This document shows, in pieces, positions 42,397 to 55,768 of a stretch of DNA of 64,000 nucleotides. The position numbers were made by a program, and so were the translations under genes. Numbering within the stretch: the stretch's first letter is position 1; every line of letters begins with the position of its first letter. This DNA comes from Nemania diffusa (taxonomy: Eukaryota; Ascomycota; Sordariomycetes; Xylariales; Xylariaceae): contig JBBPUQ010000009.1 of assembly GCA_038501195.1 (NCBI GenBank), forward strand, positions 1,240,001 to 1,304,000, in the 5' to 3' direction. The notes under the pieces were generated by a model that saw only the letters and a list, made by a program, of their open reading frames with translations, did no database searches and had not been told where the DNA came from.

Positions 42397-45300
42397 AAGC
42401 AGTCCCCAACGAGGACGAATAATTACAAATGGAAGGGCGCACCTACAGTGTAATCGAATAAAATGAAGGGGACTGAAGGGATCACCTATTGTACGACTTT
42501 GGCAAGGCTATGATGTGCTGAGGAAAGGAGAGATGTCGATTGATGATTTAAGCATAGCATGGCCTGAGATTGTTTGACTTAATACGCTGCCTGGTGTGCA
42601 TAGCTTGGGACTCATTCTAGGCTTCTCTTCCAAGGGGCAAATTTGTAGCATGGGTGGCCTATGCTGGTGCAATTAAGGTATATATCCGAATGTAGCATGT
42701 TAGTTGCTTTGTTTTTCATGGGGTAGTGTCTTGATATAAACATACAAGCATTCTATAATACGATAAAATTTCGTATCAACGACAGTCCAACTGCATCTTT
42801 CAAAGTCTCAGTATATACTAAATACCTATAAAAAAAAAAGGGTATTCTAGCCATGTGTTTGTGTTCAATTTTTTCAACCTCTTCATTCCTACAGTCTTAT
42901 CTAATACCATCTGCCTACTCAGTGTCATTTGCTTTTCGTTTTCATCGTTCTGCCCCCTTTGAGATCCTCCCCACGATTTCGATGTGACTCTGACGAGCAG
43001 GCGTCACTGTTGAGTCCCTAGCTACCACGTGGATCCTTGATTTCATAATGTTGGTCCCTGTTTGGCACGTACCTGGCCCCTACCTCACCCCTTTCGCTTG
43101 GTGTGCGGCACAGAAGAAGCAATAGGACCTTAACGAGAGAAGGAAAGCAGTCATCCACTCGCCCTCGCCGGGCCTCGAGACTATGTGACATGCCCTTCGT
43201 TGCTTGGGCCATGACCCTCCCTGCCCGGGCTGTTACCCGGGCTGTGGATTGCCGGAGGGGAAATGGGGTTCGTAGGGGGTTTCTAGTGCGCCGATAGATT
43301 TGTCATACCGTGTTTTGTAGTCTCCTATTTTTCTAACTCCTCGTCATGTAGGTGGCCGAGCGAGGTCTTGTGGGCATTCCGCTGGGCTATGCCTAGGTCC
43401 GGACATGGTGTCTGTGGCGAGCTGGGACGCAGATAGATAGTGAGATAGGAGTGAGGGATATTATTATTCATCATGGTGGGCTCGTATGAAACACGTTGTA
43501 GGTATACTGTATGTGGCGAATTGCTCGGCTATTATAGGTTTCAGCAGAGTATTTTCCCTTTCGTCCCTCTTGGTACCTCTACCTTCTGCATCTGGTGCCG
43601 AGCTCCTTTTGGGGCACGTCAGGAGATTAGGTCTACGCAGGTATCTATCTGTAGATCAGGCCTCTGCGAAGTAGGGGATCGTGGCATAGGTATGGAGACA
43701 AGGTGTGTACCTAAGTGAGCGGCTAGGTGTGTAAGTGTTGTGTCGTGGGCCGTGTTGTGTCTGGATGTGCCAGAAATACCTCGCCGCAGGCGTGCAGTGG
43801 GGGAAACATGGTAATCTTTGCTGCCCCCCCCGTTCCGGAAGATAGGGTTTGTCATGAGGGTGTTGTTGTACGTACCTGGCTACTTACCTAAGTACCTGTC
43901 TTGTCTCGTCTTGTTCCATGCTGTCTGTGTGTCGGTCCTCTGGACTACCCACCTAGCCGATGTGTGTGCCGCATGGCGCGGTATTCGTCCCGTAGGTAGC
44001 TCCAGGACCAGTCCTGCACTGTGTGGCTTTGTACTGCCGTCTCTCGTCATATTTTGGCTTCTTGGTGCTGCATCGCTATATGCCATTGGCTTACTACTAG
44101 GACACTCGTCGTGACGGCATCGAAACACGCCTCTCGTCGCCAGCTTACTCCGGCCGGAAGACATCGGATCCGCGAGCTCCGAATTGTGGCTATTCACGTA
44201 AACATCATGTTCTAGGTTGCGGGAAGACGTCACGGCCAATGTGGCCGAGTAGACAGCATAGCCTTTCCGCGATGCCATGTAAAGAACAAAGCATGGTGGT
44301 CCAGGGTAAGATCAAGATTAGGTTCTAAGGATCTACTATCCAAGCCAGGTATGTAGATTCATTTCATTACCTCGCCCTAGATATGCACAGGTGTAGGTAT
44401 AGGAGGCGGGTATAGCTAACCTCTCATGTTTCCGCCGAGTGCGAACGCTACTCGCTGTTCTAGTTGTCTGAGATGTAGGACTTTGAAGCATTGCATCTAA
44501 TATCGCCAAGCATGGTTCTAAATGTGACGAGCCAAGGGAGGGATCAACCTGTGGCTGTTTCTAGATGCTGGTTTTAGTTGTATTGAAGGATCTTGAGCCT
44601 GGATATGAGGTGACGTGACATGAAAACCACCAGTGATAGCATGGAGAAGGCTGGCGTGGTGGGTGCCCTGTTGATGGTTGTAATTGGATTTAGCTTTTAT
44701 GAGGCTACGGCGTTATGGTGGCGGTCTTCACAATAAATAGAGCATAGAAAACTAGGTCTTGTAGGTAGTAGCGCGAGGTAGTGTCTTAGACCTCATGCCA
44801 TCACGCTATCTATCTCTTTCCAAGGGCGACGTATCGAGAGGTAGACAAGATTATATATTTATGAACAGCAGCGTTCTAGATTATCATGTCGTCTTCTTGG
44901 TAACAAAATAATTATATAAGTATATGTAATGGTAGTTTACCTATTGCAATGACAACGCGAGCACCGTGCATAGTAGATCTTGTCACGTATCTCCATATTA
45001 CCGAGCAGCACAAGCTAGGATCTACGAATCGTCTCTTGAAAATGAACACAACCTTGCTCGGGACCGGGAGGAGGCTTAGGAATCATCATACACGCGGGGG
45101 TTGTCTCCACGGAGACGGAGCAATAGTACCCTGGTTGGTATTTTAAGTGACCGACGTCCCATCAGCCAGGGGTGTCTAATATCGGGGAGTCATATCTAAG
45201 AACCGGCTTGCATACATATGCAGCTTTATAATTCTAATCTTATAGATTAAATATATCTCTTTTTTCAGAGTCTAGTTATGCATTCATGTGCTTCGTTGAC

Positions 45301-46000
45301 CACTCAGACGACCGGACTGGAAAATTCGGCATATCATATCTCCGACAGAAGGACGAACTCTAGGTCGCTTCGCGATACCCCAGTGTCTCCATAAGATCTT
45401 TCTTGTTGAAGGGGGGACGAAAGAGACAGGTGCCGCTCTTCCGGAAGGTTTTCGGTACGTACTCTACATACTACGTGAGACCTCGTTACCACGCGTTGAC
45501 TACGGATAAATATACACAAGTGTTGGGATTCGACACAGCAACGTGCGTCAGTAGCAACGTGCGCCAGTCGCAAGCGAAGCTCGCTAGCAATAGAAAGATA
45601 GGAACATCAAGCAACCGGCGGTATAATTAAGCGCCGGGACAAAGGTGAACGTGGCGAAGGACTTTGGAGTGTGGAGCGATTGCAGTTGAGTTGCTTATTT
45701 TTAGTCTAGGGCCTCTGTGATAGCGAGGCACCAACGAACCAACAAGCCCAGCCGCATGAGATCTACGGCTTGGGTATAGCTCGAAGTAAATAAAGATATT
45801 CAACGCGGGCTCAAGGCCGCAGTCCATTAGAGAGGGTGGAATATAGAGGGGGTGACTATGTATACCGTAGATGACATCTTGTCGATGAAAGGGGATGCTA
45901 TAGAATACGGTGGCGGTATACAAGACGTAAGAATACCACTAGAAAGAGCTTCCAGGTCTTACATTTTTCTCTTTTCATAACACACATTAAAGTACCATGT
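42397..46000. other. Gene desert, part 1
   Basis: Leu3-type 3' UTR to about 42850, then no supported gene. CCCGGGCTGT occurs twice at about 43227-43246. Overlapping short frames at 43800-44280 on both strands share no recognised domain. Confidence 0.5.
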
Positions 46001-47373
46001 GGGTATACCTAGGACGGGGCTGCTATCTAGATAGATAGTGCCACGGTAGGCTAAGGCACATCAGGTCGGCTACGCAACCCCTATCATTTATGATTCCTCG
46101 TTGGCGGGAAACACCCAGTGAGAAGAAAGACAGGTTGAAGAATGGTCGACCTACTAGATACCGTTCCGCGAATCTGAAGGACTAATTTGATAAGGGGCTA
46201 CACAAATGATATTAGACCGAGATGAGGCGGAACGACATGTTACGATGCATGTTCAGGCGTTAGGCATATAGTCGTAGGTATGAAAGTGCTAATGGCGAAC
46301 CGGCATCGACCGAACGAGAGGGCCAAAAAAGAGCAATCTTTTAGCTTTCTCACTCCAGGTGCCGAATAGTATAGGGCTATAGAAAGGACACTGCATGTCT
46401 TGCCTGCGGATGTCGCGCGAGATTACGGGATATCAGAGCATACATAACATTGCCTAATGTTAGGCACCGACTTGGGACACGACAATACCCTGCACACTAT
46501 ACTTGGTGATTTGCGTGTATGCGATGACCGATGAATTATTTAGCCCCCTTTGATGCGAGTGCAGCACGACAGCGACAATACATTCCGACTATGTGATTGG
46601 TAGCCTTATGCGTAGGAGGTGATACTTACATAGAATGACGAATAGAATAGAGCGGCAGTCAGACTCGCAGCGGCCTTGTCGCAGACTATTCCCCCAAAAA
46701 GACGCTTGTGCCCCCTGAAAACAGGCGTCATTCATCGAAGTAGTACTAAGTATAGGGTTAACACACGCTTCTATCTTGTTCATTCATTGCCTGTTGGGAA
46801 GCTACCGATGGTTGGGTTCCTGTACATCATCAGCCCTATCGCTTCCAAACCTACTCAGTTAGTAACCAAGCCCCTATACTACTATACCGACAAAACTACC
46901 GAATAGGGAGACACATCAAGTGCCGTGTATGGGAAAAGCGGAGGAGGCTTGGTTGTACAAGCTAGAGAGGCTGGGTCGTGCCGTGCATTGCAGCAAGATC
47001 GATCAGGGCGATGGGTAGATGAGAGCACGATTTTCTCGGCCCCCAAGGTCATATACTATGATCAGCCTTCGGCAGCCTACGTCAGTTATGCATTCTATTT
47101 GAAATCGCTGCTATAGGCTTCGACACAAGCTACTTCGGCGTAGCTTGGCGATAGTAACCGTGACGTTGCGGTCTCACATGCGCGACAATAAGTCGAGCAC
47201 GCATAAACATATCTGCATGACAGATATTAAAGTCGTATCATGGAGTAGAGTGTTAGTCGCGTTATCCAGAAGACTCGCAGGACTCGCTCAGCGAGCCTTC
47301 TACTAAGCGGGAAAGCTCTCAAATTGCAGAGAAACCGCAAAGTCGGTTGAGCCTAAACGTGGGATGGGGTAAT

Positions 47374-47401
47374 TGGTTACCTGGGTTACCTGGGTTACCT
47401 G
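47374..47401. repeat. GGTTACCTG x3 tandem repeat
   Basis: Three perfect nine-base units in a non-coding stretch. Confidence 0.85.
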
Positions 47402-49106
47402 ATTCGGACGATGCTATGAGTCAAGACGAGCGGTCAACGAAACCGACAACTGCGCAGTTGCGGCGCTTCAAGTTGAATAGGCATGTACGTAGTAGGCTGC
47501 TCCAACATTGGGGGCCCCATTGATCTGGTTTAGGTCAGCCCTAAGATTTCGTTAGGCCTTGCTGCAGCACTGGAATGAAGCTGATTCGGCACCCGGTAGA
47601 CTGGGAACGCTTCTCATACGTCCGTACAGGACAAGGATGGCCCCCAAAGGCTCGAGTGTCCGGCATACGAGGCAACACGCGCTCAATCTGGAGTCGAACG
47701 CAGTATCTACCTACTATGTAGAGAGACAGTCTAGTGGGCTTGGCAGTATAAGCTTGGCTTCCTTTTGAAATCGAGGGTCTGACCGTATTACTCAGGGCAA
47801 GCAAGCAAGCAAGCCCTCCTCTAGTCACGCTGAGATGCTATGTGAATAGCGGAGGGCGTTGGTGTGCACCTGCATCGAAAGAAGATTACGCTATGGCTAG
47901 ATCTGACCATTCTCATCTCGAAGTCCGGGATGCTCGGTAAGTTTAGGCACAAAGCCGTGATAGGAAATGGGGTGACGCTCGTCGATGAGCAATCTAGTAA
48001 GTAGGAGGCCGTACATAGTAGTCGCCACGGGGCATTTCGTCTGGTGACTCTCATGGGTAGCATTGATTAGGAAGATAGGCCGTCAATAGTGCCATCGCTA
48101 TGACGATACCGTGGCCGGTGGAAGAACTCTCTCGTACTGCAGCCTCTGGAATGGTCGTGCTCCTGTGCCGTCGTCGGTGCTGCCGGGCCCAATACCATGG
48201 TTCGCAGACTTGTGAAGAGGGAAATGTGTGCGCAAGTGGAAAATACCCGCAGCAGCGGCGTGTCATACGGTAAGGTGATGGTGGTGATCGAAGAAGGGTC
48301 TGCCCCGGCCCCTGTTCGAATGTTCTGCGTGCCGTGTGATTGTGTTTCGGGGCCACGAAAAGCGGCCGACCGGGGCTGGAAAAGTTCCAAACTGCCTGGT
48401 CCTAATGGTGCGAAGTGAGAGAGCCGGCCGACGCGGCCGCAGAGGGGGTCGCATAATCGCCCGCCTAAGTAGCTATACTGCATCAGGCTATCGCGATTAT
48501 TGGCTAAGCGCGATAGCGTCTACCAGGGTCGCTGTACCTACCTGACCCATATCGAGACCATATCTGGCCTTCTTGGTCTAGTGTTTTGTGGCGATGCAAG
48601 GCTTTTTCTCTTTTTCTCTCCACGTCTTAGCTTCTCGTTCTCAATCGACCGGCAAAATGGAATTTCAGGAGAGGGGAATCTTTGCAATATCGAGTCGCCG
48701 CCGTCTTGTCACAGTGCTGTCGTAGCCAAGTCCCAATGTACATGGTAAGTATTGCGTGGGTAGTACTTACATACATCATACATCATACATCGTGGCAGAT
48801 AGGATGGTGCATAGGTGCATAGCAGAGGTGAGATGAGTATTCGTTGGCACACGCTAAGGCGTCGAGCCAAGGTTACATTCTGTCCCGGTCCTCGCTTGGC
48901 GACAAACGGCGTGGCATTAACCAAACAATATTGCTGCTATGACGGTGGTAGTGGTAGTGGTGGTTGTGGTTGTGGCATCAAAGCGAGCATGGATGGCGGT
49001 TTCATGTGGTATTGTTTAACTTTCAATTTCTGGAACTCCTCCGTTTGGCCGCGACCCCTTCGTTTAATGATTTGATGGTTTGATGGTAGACATAGTAAAA
49101 CTCGTG

Positions 49107-49137
<31 letters not shown>

Positions 49138-49161
49138 AGCTCAGGCTCAGGCTCGGGCTCA
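49107..49161. repeat. AGGCTC hexamer microsatellite
   Basis: About nine units of AGGCTC, with single-base variants AAGCTC and GGGCTC. Not inside a credible ORF. Confidence 0.9.
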
Positions 49162-50600
49162 CACATGCGGAGGGTTACACGCCATGATATTTGTACCAGA
49201 ACCCATTGTCCTACGAGTGGATTTGACCTGCTCTGAGGGCAGACGATCCAATACCCTATAGCCTATAGACCAAAGTCCTACCGTCAGGGACTAGGATCCA
49301 CGAGCTAGAATTACGGATAGCGGCGTAGATTGATCGCCTAATAAGTGCACTTACCACGAGCCTCACCTTCGTCTCATTAGAGCCCTTGGAATGCGATACA
49401 AGTAGCATACGCAATACTCTAGCTTTGCATAGTAGAAGAAACAGATAACTTGAGGCTCGCAATTATGTGTGTCGTGTCCTACCAAGCAGTGGCGTTGCGG
49501 CATGCGCACTTAGCTTCCCGGAAGCATTTCAGGGATAATTCATGTGCTCGGCATAGCAAATTGTACCTTACCTACATGAGCTCCATTTTCTCGCCCCTTA
49601 ACGATACTTGAGTATGGAGGCAAGACGAACTCCCATGTTCTCGAGTGCGATAGGTTCGACTCTATTAACATTGCATTTTCAGGGGAAGGGGAACCAGTGA
49701 GGGCGTTACAACGACTGGTATTATTGAACACTCTCGTAAACTGCGCTGCGTGTCAGTTCGGTGGGCTCCTAGAAGTCCAAGTCGGGCCTAAGGTCAGTCC
49801 CCTTAACGCCAAATCGGCATACTCGTAAAACCCTCACTTCAAATCATCTATGCTAAGAAATGCCGTAGCACGCTGTATGGCCTAGGCTTCTTGGACCTTG
49901 CGTGCTTATTATCGGGAGCCTATGGGAAAACCCCATAACAAAGGGGCCTTTGCGATGGAAGAGATTCTCATCTCGGCATCTTAAAGGGAAATGTGTATTA
50001 AAACATTCCAGGGATCTGCATAGTTGCGAATGCAGGTGCCTGTGCTTCCCCATACTCTCTGCTAACAAGCCCCTGAAAAAGACTTTGCAGTAAATTAAGC
50101 GCGCAAACCTTCCGAACCACTTTCCGTTCTAAGACCAAGTCTCCGTTACTCCCTGATTGGAGAGTAGGAGTGCAATAAGTTTCTTCAGAGGCACGACCTA
50201 GCTCCTGGTTACAGCTCTAAGGGGGTCTAGCCTCTCAGGAGCCACGGTTACCCCCGAACCCTTGCGTAATTGAGTAGGTCACTTAGAGGCACACGGCCGT
50301 TTTTTTAAGCTACACCATGAGAAGATACCCTCGTTTACATATTTGACACTCGTCGAAACTCTAGCGTACTTGGTAAGTCGTGACTGAAGACGATATGGGT
50401 TCCTTGGATAGCTACGATTGAGCGCTGGAAGCAAACACCTTCAATGACTCTTCCTAGAACTAGGTTCGGTTACCGTAAATAGAAAGACGCAGGAAAACAT
50501 TAGAGTCCTAAAGCTTAAAGAGCATATAGCACGAGTTTCTCATTATAGGGCGAGTGTACTTGGTCACCCTTGAGCTTGCCCACCCCATTCCATGTTCATA

Positions 50601-53600
50601 ATGTGGGCTGGAAAAAGGTCGATCGCATCGACGATGGGAATAAGGGGTAGTGAAGGAGCCAGAATAAGACGTAGGACTTTAGATCCTCTAAGTGGCAAGT
50701 TATGAACGCCGCTTGGGCGCTTGCGTGCATGGTTAGCAAGATTAGGCTCGTAGGGCTGTTAATGTAGAGCACTATACTTACTTCGAGGTACACATTGGTA
50801 ACACGGGAGACCCTATACGTGCTCGTCCATGTACTCGTGAGTGTCATAGAGTATTAAAAGAGGTGGATACCAAGTCGAGTAATTCTGAGAAGAAGAGTAT
50901 AAACCACCTGGAGCTACAACCAAAACGGCTTCTAGATAATAAGGATACCTTCGACGATGTAGGGGGGAAGTGACTTGCTTTACCAAGTAGTGCGCTGTGT
51001 ACCAGCTCGACACCGACTCGGTGTACATGCGGATATCGTGCGAGTCACAACTTTTTAGCCCTTTCTCTGTTGGCTGCAGCCTTGGCGGAGCTGCTGTTAT
51101 AGTGTGTCTGTTATGTTAGTAGATCGCTTAGTGTCGAATCCCAAGCCTATTGAGTTGGTAGGGAGCCAATGACACATTCATATTCCAAACAGACGCGCGG
51201 ATGGTAGTTGTCACAAGCGTGATAACAGCAACTTTCCATCTCGCGCACGAATAAACGAGGACTCTTATGAGGTACTCATCAACACGAGGGCTATGATTTG
51301 AGGCTCTTGATAGAATACAACGGGCCGAAAGTAAGCCCATCACCATCTCTTCTGGCGTTCCCGATATGGAAAGCCCCCCAAAAGAGGACTAAAACGAAGA
51401 ATCTAGAGTATTTGGCTCTTGTAAGTCGAAGTTAGAATGTTCCTTGCGGGTCGGTGACATGCGGGATAAGATGATATTAGCATACATAGAGGTGAGTATT
51501 ATTATTAGTAACGATAACGAGGCCAAGTGGCTTTGCATTGACTGCCTGCCTGCCTGACTGCCGCTTTACCTACCTAAACTTAATTGCCTGTTGTATATAC
51601 TACCTTAGGTAGATAAGTATTTGTCGGTGCCTAGCTCGTGAGCATATGTCAGCGCTCATTATTCGATCGTGATCAGCCGGCATGGGCCGATGATGTTGAT
51701 GTTCCTACTATAGGTAGTGTATAAGATGGAGCTATTTTTGATGGGGCTGAGATATCCAACTACAACTACCTACGTCCATGAAAAGATGGAATTGACTGAC
51801 ATGTGGTTTTCTCGGATATGCTGGCTCCTACGCACACAAGCTATACTAATTTACCCCATTCTGAAGTGGATGCAATCGATTAAATTGGCGAATGAGCATG
51901 TAAACATTTTGCGATCGGGTCTTGTTTCTGCTCTGACGATGACTGCAGCGCCTCAGGCTGCCTTATGGTCTTAGCCCTAAGACGAAGCGCGAAGTGTTCT
52001 TCTAGTGAGTGAAAGCAAGATGAGAGCAGACCTCTCATGACAAATGATATTTGGGGGACTCTCAAGATTATCATTGCTGCTGGCATATGATTGGTTACCG
52101 ACCTGCTGGAACCCAATGAGCTGCCGTCCCATAGCCGCTAACCTCCAGAACCCTGCCAGACAACCCCAGAGTAGTCTTGGCTTTGCACACAGTGCGCATA
52201 TGGCTAGGGCTGTACCTGAAATGTCGGGCAGTTTGGTACTTCCGCCCTGTACGTATACGACCACGCTACGACTATCCGGCTAGGGCATGAAAGTACCTAG
52301 ACAGGTTAGGTAGGCAGTTCGTCCAGTGGGCATGTACCCAGTATTTACTCTATCTAGGTAAGGTCGGCAGCTAGAACACACCATATCTGCCTGACGCAGA
52401 ATCGATCTACCTATCCAATCCAAGTAACCTACGCTTCCATTCGATTATCAACCCACCCAGATGTAACTCGTTTTGCCTTAGTCTGCCAGGTCGAAAAGGA
52501 CTTTTGTCTGCTCTGCATTACGGAAGATCGTCCGGGTTTAGCTGCCCTAACCTAGCTACCTAACCGGACGTACCACACTATTCCCACCTTGTCCAAGCAA
52601 GCCACATGCTTTTGTCTTACCACCAGGACAATCGCAGTTCTCTAATCTAGCGTAGGTAGCTGGATAATACCTAACCTATCTAGATAGCTCACTCACGCAT
52701 AGATAATTATATATCTGTCGATCCCACCTTTCCGCTTCCGTTGCTGGTGTTTTTACGTTCGTCGATGCGCTCTCTCGGTCTCGCTCTCGACGTTTGTCTT
52801 TGCCCCCAAATCGGCATCGCCATCGTCGCGGCCCTCGGCGACCATTGGCGACGGTGCTGTGGTTCTCATCCTTTCTCGTCCATAGTCTCATGCATCTAAG
52901 AGAACCCCATGATGACGACCTCCTAAGCGGACGAGCCATGTTTCCGCGACAGCCGCCCGACGTAGTCTAAGAGGGCGATTTGCATTTGCGTCCCAGACGG
53001 TCGGGACTGACAATGCAACCACTGATGGCGCAGAGATGGAGCAGAGATGGAGCAGAGACGGAGCAGGAGACGTGGGAGGGACGCGGACAGCTGGGATCCC
53101 GGGGCCATCCTTCTCGCATCGCTGTCATCCGAGTCTAGTCTCTCGGATGCCATGCAGCTGTGTAGGCATTCATCACTCCGCCTTTTGGTCTTCGGGTCCG
53201 TCGCAAGTCGACTTCTCACTCACACAGCCACGTACATGCCATGTCCGTCATTCGATTATGCGCTACGAGCTGATCTAAGTTGCATACCCAGGCGCTGGCT
53301 CCCACACTAGGGAAATCTCCCGCCCGCTTGTCTCCGCACTGAGTATATGTAAGGTAAGTAACGTAACGTACATACAGTAGGTAACTGCTGTAGATAACTA
53401 CTGTAGATAAGTGAAGTGAGTCGATCGATCGGTAGTCTAGGTATCTAGATAGTAGGTAAGGGTCTGCACATGGGAACTTGTGTTTGTACTGCGCCCGAAA
53501 CCGTCACATTTCCGACCCGCAACCCATGCATTTCGGCTCGAGCTCGAGTGTCTGGCATTTCCTACCCGCACACACACAGAAAATGTAACGGGAAGATATG

Positions 53601-55768
53601 GGGGACTAGATTGATACAGACTAGACCACCATCACACCGATTCGATATCATTGGCTAGTTTACTCAATCCCGGAGCACTTGTACACCTAATCACCGGCCA
53701 AAACGAACGCCGCCTCTTTCCGTTTACAAAGGGTCATATGTCTCCGCTTGTAGCCTGAGGTGTTTTCTACACTACCTACGGTACTAGATTTAGCTACAGA
53801 GTATGTCAGTCCTGTTCCCTGGCTACGGCATGTACCTACTATAGTAGACTGAAGATAGACTTATAACAAAACCACTTATCCTATGTGTAGATATGTATGT
53901 CATTGTAGATACACCACTTACATACCTACCCATCCTACCTATTCCACCTTGCCCCGACCGAACACACCCTCTCCACCCGCTTTATCCACAATATGCAAAT
54001 CCCCTGTCGCCAATCTTTATATGTAGGTTACAGACCGCATGCAGCCGTCGTTTTTGATACGTTACCATTCCTTGTAGACTCTCCACGCTAATTCCGTGTA
54101 TACATACCTGTGACCTGTGCTGAAAATAGTCTTTGGCTTCTGAGGTGCGAAATGCGACAAGACAGGCAGGTAACAGGCAGGTAACTCAGGTCTGTCGCAA
54201 GAAACAAGAATGGCATACTGCTACTCGTGGGATTGCACCCGAGGACGTATGTACACGTTCTTGCGACAGAGCTCTAACTAACATCGCCTCCAACGCCTTG
54301 CCAATTGCCTTTTGTGAAGAATACGCTGAACAGGGCACCGACAGATTAGGTAAAGCGAGTAACAAAAAAAGATCGGTTTCTAGACTAGGCTAGTCATTTC
54401 GGGTTGGCTGCTCCCAAACTAGGTAGATGGTCATGTTGTACAACTGGGTTTTTCCTTTCTGCCAATTCTTTAACGCCCTATCGCAACGGTATCGCGAACG
54501 CACCAATCCGCAGCCCCAGCTAGTATAGTGTTCTCGAGTATACTATCTATCTAATTGTTTGTGTTTCTCGACAGCACCAGTAGCGTGAGAGTTTCCCGGC
54601 CGCCCTAAACGGGCCGCTCCTCTTGCCGAGGCTTGCGTTTTTCTTGTTCCTTTTTTTTTTTTCCATTTATGCCTGCTGCAGTCCAACTAGGCAGAACAAT
54701 ATGATAAGGTCATCGTCCTACAGGGTGAAGAGCGAATGGCATTCGAAGTTGATCAATGGTTACCTATGCGTAGTGATGAGCTTGTCCAAATCTCTGGGTC
54801 TTCTCCCCCCCTGCAAGCAAGCTACAATACAAAGGTACAAATCTCTGACATGCTTGGCAACTCTATGCTTGGCACTTCACAGTATATACGTACGGTGTTA
54901 TGTACTGTGTATTTTTATTCTAACCCTCTATGTAGACTGGGAGGGGAGTCTGTCTAAGACGGAATAGAGAAGAAGCCAGGCAACCCACCCCCCTCCCCTA
55001 CCTAAGCTTCCATGACTTCTGAAGGAGAGTACGCATATGTAAAGCATTATACAGTTAGAACTTCTTCTATTGTTACGACAACTCTAGGCGCATTGCCTCG
55101 TGTTTCACTCTGGTGCTTATCTTAGGCCTCAGCTCTCCATCACCACGTTCACTTCCTGTCACCTGGGTACGCTGCGCCGGCCCCTGGATCCGTAGAGTTT
55201 CTAGCTTCACTTTGACGTCCTCACTAGGTGGCCTACTCCACGACAGAATACACTAGACTAGGCGCCCTGTTCATTGTGGGGCAACACCATCTCCGTCGTC
55301 GATCAGTCCTACATGCTGCGGGATACCTACCTGCTTTGATAGGTACCCAGGTAGAGTACCCTACGTCTACATACGTGTACAAGGGCACTGGGCTTTACAT
55401 GTGCTTCATACTGTACCGGGGTCTCTGCCCCCCTTCTACTTAGGTAGCTCCCGCAGACGACCCCTGGTGATGTACTCGAGAGGCTTTCGGTTCTGTGTGG
55501 GTGGCATGGGTGCCATGACTGACGGGGGACCGGCCAGAGTCAAGATAGATACCTGGACTCGGAGCTCACCTCTACCGTACCAGTAGACCTTTCCGGGACA
55601 AGATGAGGCTTTGCCTTCTTCCACTGAGCTTTATAACTACTCGTCTTCTCCGTCCTTTTTACATCGCCTCACACTTGGCCACGACCCGGAAGGCAGACTC
55701 TCTTCCCTAGTTACTTGTCTCATGCGCGCCTATTGCACATCTCTCTAGACAACCTACCGAAAGCGCCC
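50601..55768. other. Gene desert, part 3
   Basis: No supported gene; many TACCTA/TAGGTA words (51568-51612, 52290-52310, 53436-53460, 53918-53945, 55322-55360). 53031-53066 holds a GATGGAGCAGA repeat. The last 100-200 bases are presumably leader of the next gene. Confidence 0.5.

Larger units (their letters stand above)
46001..50600. other. Gene desert, part 2
   Basis: No gene. Holds a three-copy GGTTACCTG repeat (47374-47401), a CATACAT repeat (about 48770-48791) and the hexamer repeat at 49107-49161. A B-box-like GGTTCGACTCT at 49653 lacks any A box. No terminal repeats or reverse-transcriptase or transposase motifs are visible, so an old, decayed element remains only a guess. Confidence 0.5.

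Noticed and set aside
48050..48483. Cluster of 100-138-codon minus-strand frames
   Set aside because: Several frames open at once in a GC-richer patch, which is expected by chance; no protein family recognised.
49640..49680. B-box-like GGTTCGACTCT as part of a tRNA
   Set aside because: No A box or pairing acceptor within a tRNA length on that strand.
45000..50800. Decayed retrotransposon
   Set aside because: No long terminal repeats, target duplications or polymerase/integrase motifs could be found by eye.
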